This document shows positions 1 through 47,226 of a DNA stretch of 64,000 bases, piece after piece (positions within the stretch are counted from its first letter, which is position 1; each line of letters starts with the position of its first letter). This DNA comes from Lethocerus indicus (Eukaryota > Arthropoda > Insecta > Hemiptera > Belostomatidae), in contig JACDQD010000002.1 of assembly GCA_019843655.1 (NCBI GenBank), positions 14,779,154 through 14,843,153 of the forward strand. The letters are read 5' to 3'. Under the pieces are notes generated by a model. The model was not told the origin of the DNA, searched no databases, and worked only from the letters and a program-made list of their open reading frames with translations. Position numbers and translations under genes: made by a program.

Positions 1-34808
<34,808 letters not shown>

Positions 34809-35127
34809 GGTTGTCGGCGGAGGGTCCCGTCGAAGACAGGCACTGCACTAATATGGAACGCGTCAAACACTTCCCGGGATAGCGATTAGTCCCTGTTCGG
34901 GGCAGGGCATCCTAGCCCGGCGGGGTCCGGGGGTGACCGAGAGACCGCGGCTCTCTCTTTCTATCGCTCTCTCTCTCTCTCTCTCTTCCTCTCAATTCAC
35001 CAATCGGCGGGTGGAGCGTGCTGGAGGAGAATTTCGGGGTTTGTGAGTTGGGGGCCGGTGTGACTGTGTGACAGAGGTGCGGAGGTGTCGGTGAACCAGT
35101 GTACCTTCTGAGGCCAAACTTGGCCAC
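34809..35127 (-). promoter_or_regulatory. RyR: RyR 5' leader and probable promoter
   Basis: Upstream of the RyR start the sequence is GC- and CpG-rich compared with the AT-rich genes. It holds a run of CT dinucleotides at about 34964-34987 (GAGAG on the gene strand, a GAGA-factor type element) and ATTGG beside it (a CCAAT box in the opposite sense). No TATA box was seen. The transcription start was not placed. Inference from composition and position. Confidence 0.5.
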
Positions 35128-35306
35128 AGACTGTGTCGCAGCTCGGCCCCCACCACTCCCGCTTAAACCTTCCGCCCCACTACCACCCCTCCACTATATC
35201 CTCCCTCCATGGCCACTTCATCACCTCTCTTTAATCTCTCACCCGCCTCCATCCAGTCTGCCGTATTTTATACAAATAAGTATTAAATCTAAGCTATTCG
35301 AGGTGC

Positions 35307-35460
35307 AAAATCGGCCCAAAAATGCGGTTTTTAGGCCCAACAATGGGGTTTTTTGACGAAAAATCGGCCCAAAAATGCGGTTTTTAGGCCCAATAATAGG
35401 GTTTTTAGAAGAAAAATCGGCCCGAAAACGGGGATTTTAGGCGCCAAATAGGCCCAAAAA
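35307..35460. repeat. 53-bp tandem repeat, about 2.9 units
   Basis: The string TCGGCCCAAAAATGCGG recurs at 35311 and 35364, with a changed third unit at 35417, a constant spacing of 53 bp. Each unit also carries TTTTTAGGCCCAA and a GGGGTTTTT block. It lies 500-650 bp upstream of the RyR start codon. Confidence 0.9.
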
Positions 35461-38400
35461 TGCTCCTGAAATTCTGAAACAAACGTTGGTCCACAAATGA
35501 TAAATTAAATATTATCGTCTAGATGACAAAATTTCAACTCGTCCTTCTTATTCGTTTTTTCCGGGCTTAGAAATCCGTCAGATCGAAGTGATTGTTTTTA
35601 AATCTCTGTCCACAGATTTTTAATACAGTTCGTGTTAAGGTCTCGGAGGCGAAATAAATGAAAAAAAAAACATTATGGGCGCAGTCTGAGTCAGACCCTT
35701 TACCTTGCCCTATTTAATCACGCACGGAGTTCAGCACACTCCGGCTCGACTAGTGACACACAACACGTACTCACGCAGACTACTAAACATATACACATAC
35801 ACATACACACAAATTTCCCTGTCGTCCTTTATTCCTACCTCTTTCCATTCAGGATCGATAAGTTTCGTAACGAGAAAAAAAATTTCCTTCATAGCTTTCT
35901 TTCAAACCATTTAATCGCAAGAATTCGTCGATTCCGTTTTGTCTGAAGTGCTTCAAGATGGGAACCGTTAACACCGAAGGCCCAACAGGGAACGGGGCTT
36001 GAAGAAGGGCCACCGCAGGCTAATTTGTTTAACAGCCTAAATGGCCTAAAGTCCTGTTACGCCCGAATGCGGTCCACGGACAATCCTATTAACGGAGAAA
36101 CTCAGCCTACAGAACTATGCCCTAACCGTAAATAAAGGATAACGAGCGCACAAACATCTGTGACACTGCACTGTAAATTTCAGCAGAGCCAAGATTTCTT
36201 TTGAAATACCGAACTCAACGACCTTTATTTTATTGTACCCTTTATTTAGTACTTAAACTAACGTTTTCGGATGTACAAAACAACTCAAGCCGGACTAGAT
36301 CGTAGCAGAGGTACAAAATCAAACTGTTAAATTCCAAATCCTGACCGACTGCTCTGCAACCATTTTTAAATTATGATCTTAAAACATTAAGCATCATTTT
36401 AACTGATCAAATATTTTCTATTCATTAAGAAAAGTATTAGACCACGGCAAGGTTGTAACTCAAAGATCGCTGATGTAAACGCGTTCAATTCGGACGTTGG
36501 CACCGGTTTTATTGAGTTTGCGTAGCTCCTGCTGCCTTTGGGGGTGAAACGTTTCTGCGGGGGCGGAACCCGGAGAGGGAGAGCCGGGTTTAAAATAATA
36601 TCGGCGGGTGTGAAGCGGCTCTCCTCGTTGGGGGGTAAACAACCCTCCGGGCGGTGGGTGTTTTTCCAAGGAATTGCTTTCGGGGCGGCTCGTTGCCTGA
36701 AAAACAAGACCCGCCGGTTTCTAACACGAGTCCCGGGAATTAAGCCACAGGAATAATTCGTAGCTAACCCACTCTGAGAAAGACAGGGTTTAATTTATAG
36801 CATTGGAAAAATCCACGGCTTTCCTAAGTAAATTGAATAATAAACCATCGTGGCATAAGCTGATGAAAATAATTATTTCCTTGAAAAGAACATTATTTTC
36901 ATTTTTTCTATTTACCGTCTATTTTGAGTGACAATTGTTGTCCGCTAGGGTTGGAATTAAATCATTCTTGTGTCACCTCTCATTTTGTCATACGCTAAAC
37001 TACTTTGGGTGTAAATAATAATAATTTCATTCTACTAACATTTTATTTCTTATGTTAGTAATGCACGCGACTTTTATATACCGATGGTATGATAAGAATA
37101 CTCTTCGGCCGGTGAATGGAACTTAATGGAATAAATTCACGCCGATCGGAAAAATCCTTTTCAGAGCAGAGATTGAAAGCCCTGAATAATTCCAATCTCC
37201 TCCCCGTTGTTTTCTAGATCCAACAATTAACGAAGGCTAGTGGCTATATCGAATATTTTATTCATTATTAGGTGCGATTTCGAATGAGTGCACCAGGGGG
37301 GAAAGGGAATAAACCCTTCCTCTGTAACTCGCTCAAGTGTTTTCTAGAAACAGGAAGAATCTAATTTAAATAGCGAGTCAACCCCTGCTGCCCGTCGTTC
37401 CACCCACGGTATTACATGATCCCACCGGAAACGATAAAAATATCATTTTATTTGTATTCATTTAAAGATAGGAAGTGCGAAAGGTTGCCGACCTCCGATC
37501 AGTAACAATGTAACGGAATGGTTAGAAGTTAAGTCAGACAAATACCGAAAGGTCGGACGAGGTATTACAGGAGGTTGGCACCGCGCCACCCAGATTTATT
37601 TATAATTAAAGGGGCAAATAATAGTCTCATCTAAAAGAATTCAGAACGGGTCGTAACCCGATTGCTGAGGTTTCCATGAGAAATACATCATTCAAATGAA
37701 CTCAAGTTGGGGAAAAACAATATCATGATTTCCTTCCAGGATAGTTTAATTCTATATGATTGCCCAAATTTGAATTAATTATGTCAGCGATGCTATTTTA
37801 AATATTTTTCATTATATAAATATTAAAAATTAAATAGCATTTAAAATTTCCTAACGCAGCCAGTAAAAACCAAAATCATAGAATAAACAAGGAAAATTTT
37901 TATTCCTCATCCTCATTGACAATGAAATCTGATAATCACTACGGATGTAAGTATTCATTACATAGTGTACACACACTGAGGTCACATTTGAATGTTAATC
38001 GGAACTATCATCGGCGGGACAGTAGTTTCCTCTCGCTCGGTCTAGGCTTTTCACCATCATCAATAGGAAAGATAAAAGATGGTAATGCGACGAGAAACAG
38101 ATATTTCGATTGTATCAGTCGACATAATAGTATTATAATACTGGGGAAATTTAAAATTTCGGTTTACAAATGAACATAGTACCGAAAAATACATTACTCT
38201 GCCGGTATGTTTACTTTAAATATTTCTAGAGGCACATTTCAGAAAGCGAGGTAATGCATCACGGACGCTTCTCCGAACCAATGTAAAATTCAGGAGGGCA
38301 CTCCGCTGGAACGATTCCTCCTTTTCCTCCTCGTTACTATCCACCAGGTACGACGTCATATTTAGAGCGACCTTGAAGTAACCTTGTGTACATCAGAGCA

Positions 38401-41400
38401 TACATAGCATACACTAGTTGCATCCTAATATAGACGGTTTACAGGCCGAGATTTAACATTAAACAATACCCGTTACAATTACTAAGGCAATTAACACCTC
38501 AGTGTTACCGTCTTACTCAGAAGGTAACAGCCACATCTGAAAATCATTAGGTCTATGGTCTTCAGACGCTCAAGAATTAGGATTAATGAGCGGCCATGTG
38601 TTAAGCTAGACACGGGGGTTCCTGATCTCGCTATCACCATCAGCATTACCTTAGCAATACAGTGAGGTTACCCATTAATTTCGGCCGTCGCCAAAGAACC
38701 GTGCAAGAATTGACAATACAATGTTAATATTGCTGACCACCAATCAAAGAATTGTATTCTATACCTCAGCCCTCAGGTTCTAAGCTGTGAAGCATCGTAC
38801 ATTTTTCGATTCATAAACGCCCAGCGTCCTATTTATAGGCGCTAAGCTGGTTCAGACAAAATAGCACCCAGCTAGTGACATCCAAAACACGAGTTAAATA
38901 AAATACCTGCTCATTACACAATATTACGAATCGTAATAAGGTGGAAACCCCATGTAAGATTTAGCCATAATTTCCTATGTTATTAATTACATCTGAGTCA
39001 TAATGAGCGATTATATCACAGTATGACTTTCATGTCGAGCTTTTATATATTTGTCATTAAACGTGTTCATTTTTTCCTACCAAAATCCCCTGGAAAATCT
39101 GTCTCTAGTACATATAAACTTCTTAAAAAGAAGAAATAGCACCAGAGAATACCAGTGCGAGGATATACGTTACGATTAATAATATCGTCATTCCATTATT
39201 TTGAGATATTATAGTTAATATTTTAAAATATTATCTGATGACAGATATATTGCAAACGGGGGAGGGGGGGATATGATTTATCCGAATTCTGAGATATGAA
39301 TCGGATAATGAAAAATGGATAGTAGCCAGTAGTTTTGAGGGTGGAATCCAAAATTGAATGCTGTCCTGAATCCAACTCGGCCGGCAGTTTCCTAAATCCG
39401 TTATTGGATAACGCGGCGGGTGCGGTAAAATTTGTGCTCGACCAGTTGAGTGGCTGTTTGGGAGGAGGGGGGAAGAGGACGTGTACGCGCGTGATTCATT
39501 ACAGCGAACAAAACTAAATAATTAATGGGCTTTGGTCCCTGCCCGGGATCTAATTTACCGCATCCCGGACCCCAAACTCCGGTCCGGAATTTACACCGAT
39601 CTTCTACTTGCCGTACTTCGGCTTGACATTCTACCTTCCGCCTTCCGCAGTTCGAAAATAAGGGCCCGACACGAACCCCGCCATGCTTCTTCTTTATTAA
39701 TAGGATCGGGATATCCACTATTACTTGGAATAGGAATGAACTGGCATAAATCGAACTCGGTTTCTCGTCAACGTCAGTGGTTAGTTGTACTTATCAAACC
39801 TAAATATTCTACGCATATTGAATGTTAAATGAAATTTTTAATTTATTCTTTCATAAAATAAAATTATTAAAACTGGGCATTATTATTATAGCAAAGAACT
39901 CAACTTCGTCCTGCAGCCGACATAAAAGCGGTCGTCATTCTAATGGAATATCCATCAAAGAGATACCGCTGTCAGAGGGCCACAATAAAACATTGCCCTC
40001 ACTCAGGAATCGGACTTATCAACCGGGAAAATAAACGACCGCATTCTGTTGAGTAAGGCAGATTAACTTTTCTGTTTCGAGCGATACAAGGCCCGAATAT
40101 ATGTGAAGTTACCAAATATCTGACTTAAAATGTGCAAGTTTTTGTTCGATATTTCACCTCGCGACGCTTTTTTAATTACATTTTAAATAAGTAGTAGTGA
40201 GTAGGATTATTGTGTGTTCTTGCAGTAGTTTCCTTCTTTCTTCATTTTAATTATTTGAAAATAAAGTCATTTTAAAATACGTTTTTATCATATACCAAGT
40301 GGTAAGTGATTATGAATAACCTACCATATTTTTATAATATAATATAAATACATGTGAGAAATCGATTGATAATTCACTACATTATTGAAGGATTTTTCTT
40401 GTTCATTCCCGACGATTTAAACAACCACTGAAAATAGCTATATTCAATTTGAATATAATTTCAGAGTAACTTTTTTTCTCAAACTTGTTTTTATCTCAGA
40501 AATTCTTCATTAAGTGGGTCATATTTTATGATTTGTCTTAAAATGCTCGAGCGTTTAATGTATAAAACAAATTCTCAACGGCGTATTGTAATCAATAGAC
40601 GCATATTTACGGCAGCGTCGCGCTCACGGGAAAAAATTGCCCTCATTCGTTACGAGTATCGACCGACGACTCTTTTCGAAGATAAAGAAACGTTTCGTGC
40701 CCGATTTAAGAGTCTTCTTCATCTCCGAAACTGTGGAGAGAATTGAAACGGAAGAATCCCTCAATTAAAACTTCCGGCCCTGGACAAGTTCCGGGCAAAC
40801 AATTAGAGAACTCGACCTTATCGCACTGGAAACGTTCGACAACTTCGTTAGGAAGGTTGAACACAGTATATTATTATTCCTGGCTGTTCGAAAGGGGCGA
40901 GCCCATTCGATTTGTTTCTTTTCGATGAGCGAATCCCGGGATACGAACTGGATTTAAACATTTGTAACTTGAAAAATGAAAACGCGGTATTAAAAATTGG
41001 CTTTTTGGCAATTACTCTACTGCTCGGTAAATGGGAATTACACGGAACAATATTTTATGTGACGGCCCGTCGGGAATTTCTTGGTGGCGCCGTACAGGGC
41101 GGCCTGGCGGCAATAACTTCTGGCCTTCGGATCGAACAATGGGGGAAGAGGGCGCGGAGATTGCGGCCCACCGCCCCCCAGACTGAAAGGGACATCCCAC
41201 CGCTCACAATACAAGCCCCGCCGCCCAATTTATCGATATCCCTCCTCCCGACTTCAATTAATAAAGAGTCAATTATGCTGAAACGTTTTCAGAGCGCGGG
41301 GAAGTTGAAATGCGCCGGTTTTGAAAACCGCCGGAAGCCGAGAAGTTGGCCGAGCATAAAATCGGGTATAAACCGGAATATCGCAAGAGCGATGACCGTG

Positions 41401-42079
41401 TTTCTATTTCACTGTTTTCCCCCTTCATAGCTGAAACGCACGCCGCCTGACAAAGTGAAAAACGCCGTCGCGTTTTTCAAATAGCGCTCCCGTCCACCGG
41501 AATTTACTTCGCGGATACGAACTAAGCGATTGGACGGTTAGCGGTCGAAAGTGATTCGATTGTTAAATCGAGCGTAAATGTATCCGGGGCGGTTTGAGCG
41601 CAGTGGGACAGAGTGTGACGGCGGGAGGGGCGGAGGGGAATATCCCCCTGAGAAATGGAACCGAGCGTTCGATCCCCTGTACACTGGCGGTACCACCCCG
41701 CCAACTAACACCATACCCCTAACTTATCAATTCATTTTGCACCTCGCAAACCCAAACAGAAAATCACTGTAATGCAAAACACGCATCACTATCGTATTTA
41801 TTCAGATAAATTTCATATATATATACACTTTTATTGTGCTAAATGGTCAAATTTTTTCAAATTTCAAACAAGTTTATTTCATTAAATACAAATAATACAT
41901 CGATGAGACAATATACAAATGGTGATTCCTACATGCATACCGGCCTATTGGCCTTACTACATATATATACTTAAATATTATGGTACATTGCTCGTGAATA
42001 TTTAACAATTTTGTATTAATAATCGGGAAAATATACAATAAAAATCCGAGAACTGAAGCTACACTCACTACATTCACTC

Positions 42080-42290
42080 GCACAGACACACACATTTACT
42101 CACGCACTTTGCACTTGCCACTTGGGTTCACTACACTGCTCTCGAAACTCGGTGTCGGTGCACTGATCACTGAGGCACTGGTGACAGTATACCGTCGTTA
42201 GCACTATGCACTATAGGCACTTTAACTGGCACATTCACAGCTTTCACTACACTGTTTCACTTTCACTTTCGTTGGGGGTCTTCTAGCTTG
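42080..42290 (-). other. CACT/AGTG-rich tract, possible untranslated first exon
   Basis: On the minus strand the string AGTG recurs many times over about 200 bp (e.g. CAGTGTAGTGAAAGC, AGTGCCTATAGTGCATAGTG, CACCAGTGCCTCAGTG, AGCAGTGTAGTGAACCC), followed by GTGAATGTAGTGAGTGTAGC. Such AGTG-rich leaders are familiar around insect transcription starts. No long coding frame follows. It could be a 5' exon of an unseen minus-strand transcript or simple low-complexity sequence. Confidence 0.3.
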
Positions 42291-45200
42291 CCGTGAGGAC
42301 CCTCCTCCTAATGCTAAATGGTATCCACTCGTTTCAATTCGAAATTAATATTTTCACCTTTTGAGGTTTGCGACGAGTAAAACAATTGAAGACAACAAAT
42401 TACAATAATACGCTTCGAAAATATAGTAAATGCTAATTAAGTGATTCGGTATTGTCAGCAAATATGTTTTCGAGTTTATCGATTCAAGATTATTTCACGT
42501 TAAATTTGACCAAAAATGTTAGTTACACGATTAAAATTATTCCGTCTCGGTTGAATAATGACGTAAAAAATAATTGGTTACATTAGGAAATCTAACGGGT
42601 ACGGATGAAATCATAACGGATATTTTCGTCTTGGCCTACCGCTCGCTTACATGGTGTAACGAGCGACAAAGAATATTAATAATTATCAGCGCTGCGAGAA
42701 CCTCAACTAGCTTCGTCGGCTAAGCTATTTTTTAACCGGCAAGTCACAGGATGCCTGTTGGTAGCACTTTTGGGCAGCGGGCCGCAAACAAACGAAATTT
42801 AAATTTATCATTAAGACATATTGACAGGGCTTCTGTAGGCTCAGAGCACAACCGATCAGAACAACCGTTAATGGAATATACAAATAAAAAGTAATAAAAC
42901 TGTAGTCGACCTCCTGGAATGGAGGTCGAAACGGTGAATGCTCGGGTTTGTATAGACACATAATAGGAATGTGTCCCCATCGCGCTGTGAACACATTTTC
43001 AATTTCCCCGCCTTCCACCATCATCATAACCGCTCTCCCTTAAAGGAATTATGATGCCACTCCTCTATTATGGTGGATGGTAGAATAATGACGAATTAAC
43101 AAGCAATTGAGGCAATGAACCGTGTCATTCCCATTACGAATTATGCTGGTCGCCGATATGCGCGACGAGACATTATTATTAATGCACAATTAGCGAACAA
43201 AAGGCTTAAGACAGTTTTTTATTTTTAACTAAAACCTACAACTAACATTTGGTACCCAACTGAAAACGTCCTGTGGGACTATGTCTTACAGTAAAACGTA
43301 AGCTGTTCATCCCCTTTATCCCGAAACACGTTTTTTTCTTTCCTCTATCGGTAGGTTTATATAATTTCGGCCATTCTTGACAAATAAACCAACGTGACAA
43401 TGAAAAGCAATTGTAATTTGTTCGTTAAATTAAATTGGCAAAAAGGCGACGTTCTGAAATGATAACACCGTCCGGGATTGTAAATAAATAGTACAAATAA
43501 ACGAAGAAAGTCTTATAAATAATTTAAAATGTCATGAACACATTACAAAACCGTATTAATATGTTGGAGGAATAGAATCTGTTTTCTTCTTACAGTAATT
43601 TTTTTTGTCTATTTAATTATTTTACAGATATGTGAAACACTGCCTTAATGTTGTCTACCTTTTTTGCCTATTGAAAATTATTGACCTATTTAATTTGCGA
43701 TTAAAAATAATTTATCTTTAACAAAAAATAGTAGCTGCTAATGTTTAGTAACTACTGTAAGGCGGTGTTTAATCATAAATTGGCAATAAAACTTCCGTAT
43801 TTGTAACGCGTTACACGAATATGTGGCGAGAGGCTAAAGTGTTTTCGACGCGGTAGGTTCGTCCCGAAAGTTGGTCAGGCAGCGGAGCCCGTGGGACACA
43901 AATAGCGCGGAGAATCTTTATTTTAATGCATTTCCCAGAGAGGGTTGGTTGGGAGGGGGAGCCCCCTAAAGCCGGGCGAAGCAATTTTTAGTCGCCCCGG
44001 GGCTCGGCCAACCTCTGTGCACTCATCCCGGCTGGTGTCTGGCACCCCTCGCCGACAATAATTGCTCAATAAGTAGCAAAGGAAATGTACGCTTTATTTT
44101 GGCCCCTGACCATTCCGCGTCCAACCTGTGCAAAATATTCACTTCCTCTTGTGCAACGCGTCCCGCCACGTTTTTTGGGGCCAAAGCCAGACTCGAAAAT
44201 TCCCAAGTCAGGCCAAACTTCAAATCCGGACGTTTTAATTTTTCGCGTCGATTGAAATTTCTAGTTCTATTAAACCTAACTTGAAATGAAACTACTTTAA
44301 AGGGAAGACGGCCTACAATGTAAAATATAATTTCTCTGCTCGACAGATGGACGTCTGACAGGCGGCTCTGCTATACAGACGTCTGTTCATTTAAGTGCTA
44401 TTACATTTAATATTAAATTCCAGATAAATATTACTTTGTAAAAAAAAGTACTGAAAAAGAAATTTAAGTTCGAATAGTGGCAAAAGTATCAAGAAAATAA
44501 AAATAATAAAAAAAGATATGAGGGATTACTGCATATTTTTACCAATCGTGTTAAAATTCCACTGTTTGTTCCAAAATATAACTCAAGCAATAACACAAAA
44601 ACATACCGGATATTAATTACTCCACCTTGATTGTCCCTGTTGAAAAGACATGTTAACTGATTCTGACTTATAGGCAGCTTTGGCCAAGAGATCCTTTTTT
44701 ATTAATCTAGTAGCCTGTCAGCAGATGTCAATGTTCGCTGATGTCGCGACTTGTCAGCTAATTTCAAAGATTTCCTCTCACTATACCGCAATAACTTCCG
44801 CAAATCCTGATTCCTGAAGTCAGATAAACCTTGATATACCCGCGTGAATCGGCCGTACTGTGGACACGTATGTGCGAATGTCGCGTGAGCAATCCGCGAG
44901 GTCGGTTGAGTAATGATACTCGGGGATTGTACCAATTATCAAAAGCCGTTACGCGGCCAAATTAACATATTCACCCGTTTGAATTACCATATTATTGAAT
45001 TTTTTCGTGACAACTCACCATTAAATTATTTCAGTGTCTAATTTATGCCCTTCCCTTTGAGAACAACATGAGCCAACCTCCCATAACTATAATACATAAT
45101 ACCACTGGAAACCATTACAACTGAGTAAATAATTTTATGTACCTGTTTCCTAACTTTCTTAATGATATTAATAAAAGCAGAATGGAAAAAAGCTAACTTC

Positions 45201-47226
45201 ACAGGTATTAAGTGACAATACACTGCCGTTGGTTCCCATATATCTATTTATTTATACATAAAATAATGAGAATAGATATAGTAACGTTTAATATAATTGA
45301 CTAGGACTTATAGTTCAAATACTAATATTTACTGAGAATTTCAATGATTGTATTTTAAGTTGTGAATCAAGAATGTGATATAAAATTTGCTCGAGTCATC
45401 ATATTCTGTCCATTGCTTGCAATTAACAGAATCTTTTAGAAAATATTTTTTAGAACACTTTTTCATAGAACACTAGGAAATTTTGAAATTACAGCAACTA
45501 TTTAGACCATATATTAACTGAAAATAAGTAATTATTAAAACAAATTTATCTAATTTTATTATTATTTTCAAGAGATTCTCAGGTTTCCAGTGAGAACACA
45601 AAGTTAAATTGTTATTAACTATGTGACATATCTTCAAGGGGATTAATGTTCTTGATGTAGTCCAAGAATTGGCATAGCCCAAAAGTGTTCCCGTTTAATT
45701 TTGGCTGCATCATTTTTATTGTTCTCCCCTACCTTAGAACTTTTTTGTTCCAACATATATAAGATACTAATACAAATTGATACCACAGGGAGACATACCC
45801 ATTATGTGAAAAATTTACTGTAGTAAAACATGAGTTACCACCTACAAAATCCACAAAACAATATTTTCAACAAATATAGTCTCAAATTAAAGAAAAGTAA
45901 ATAAATCACTCATAAAAATAAATATATTTAGGGGGCAAAATACAATTAATTTGAATAAGTCCCTCAGACATTAAATGATCAAACAGTAATGTTTATTTCT
46001 CAGTACTAAAAATATTATTTTCTATAATTACAGTGAACCATTATTAAATTTCAATTTAATGTAAACTATTTCAAAGTATTACATTTTCTTTGTTTTAGGA
46101 GCTATGATATACTAAGTGCATTAAGCTCAATTTAAATATAGTCTTATTTCATATGTTAACTTAGCCCAAACCCCCAGGGTGGTTGGTAAGAAGAAAGCTC
46201 CCTCTACCAGCAGTCTCAATGGAAACAAAATAAACTGCAGGCATCTAACCTTCAAAATTTATTCTACTAACTCATTAACTGAGGTACATTTATGTTGTGA
46301 ACACATTTCCAGTCAGTTTTAGCCTTTGCATAAGCCATTTAGCTAAGATTTTTTTCTACATTATATGAGTAGGTAATTTTATTATTATTCAAAGTAACTA
46401 GTAACACTTCAATAAAATTGTAGGTATAGTGTTTTAGTTCAAAAATAAGAAAATAATAATTATTATTAATTTATATAAAAACTTTCTAACTTACCTAATT
46501 GTAAGAACATGAGTTATGAATTGAAATTTGTTGTCTAAGATGCTAACATAACAATAAAATGTAATTCCAAAATACAAATAAACATATTTGTAAAACGTCC
46601 TCAACTCATTCCATTTGTAATTTGTTAAAAGTTTGTTATGTAACAAGAGGTTCTAAAAATCCCAGAGTAATTACAATGGTCCCATACATTTCTATTATTT
46701 CCACACAGGACAATTAACTCACATTCAAACAATAAACTAAAGATTAAAAATACCTAGGTACTAAAATGAAAAAATAAGAACAGTGTATTTTACAACTGAA
46801 AATGTTTACATGATACTGGTTACATTAACACTACAAGGTAATACAGTCTTCCACAAATTAATTTCTAAAATAATTAGTTACTTGTTTATCAACTAATTAT
46901 TAAGTTAGACAATTTATAGCCACTAAATGTTTTAAGTTTTATTCATATTTATTGGAATCGATCATAAAACGAATTCTATATTTAATACACCTATTAGTGT
47001 TTCATATGTGAGTGGCATAAATAAAAATGTCAACTTTACATATAACAAAATAAATGTTATAAAACTAATATACTAAGACATAATTCATTGAAAAATCTAT
47101 CAATATAAATGAATATATGTAAAAAAAAATCAGGATACTGAGACATGTTAATGTTTGGTGACAAAAATACTTGGCCAATTGTAAGCATCAGTCACATAAA
47201 AAGAACTAATAAATATTTGCATCTAT

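Larger units (their letters stand above)
35128..47226. other. Intergenic stretch upstream of RyR and downstream of MCRS1
   Basis: About 12.1 kb without a coding region I can support; the longest frames (40912-41430 plus, 39401-39718 minus) match nothing I know and lack splice context. It contains the 53-bp tandem repeat, GC-rich CpG-containing patches (about 36.5-36.75, 39.35-39.7, 40.6-41.75 and 43.8-44.2 kb) and a CACT-rich tract at 42.08-42.29 kb. From about 44.4 kb it turns AT-rich like the genes. Confidence 0.6.

Noticed and set aside
40912..41430. Plus-strand frame of 172 codons upstream of RyR
   Set aside because: Lies in a GC-rich patch where stops are rarer; the product has no recognisable domain.
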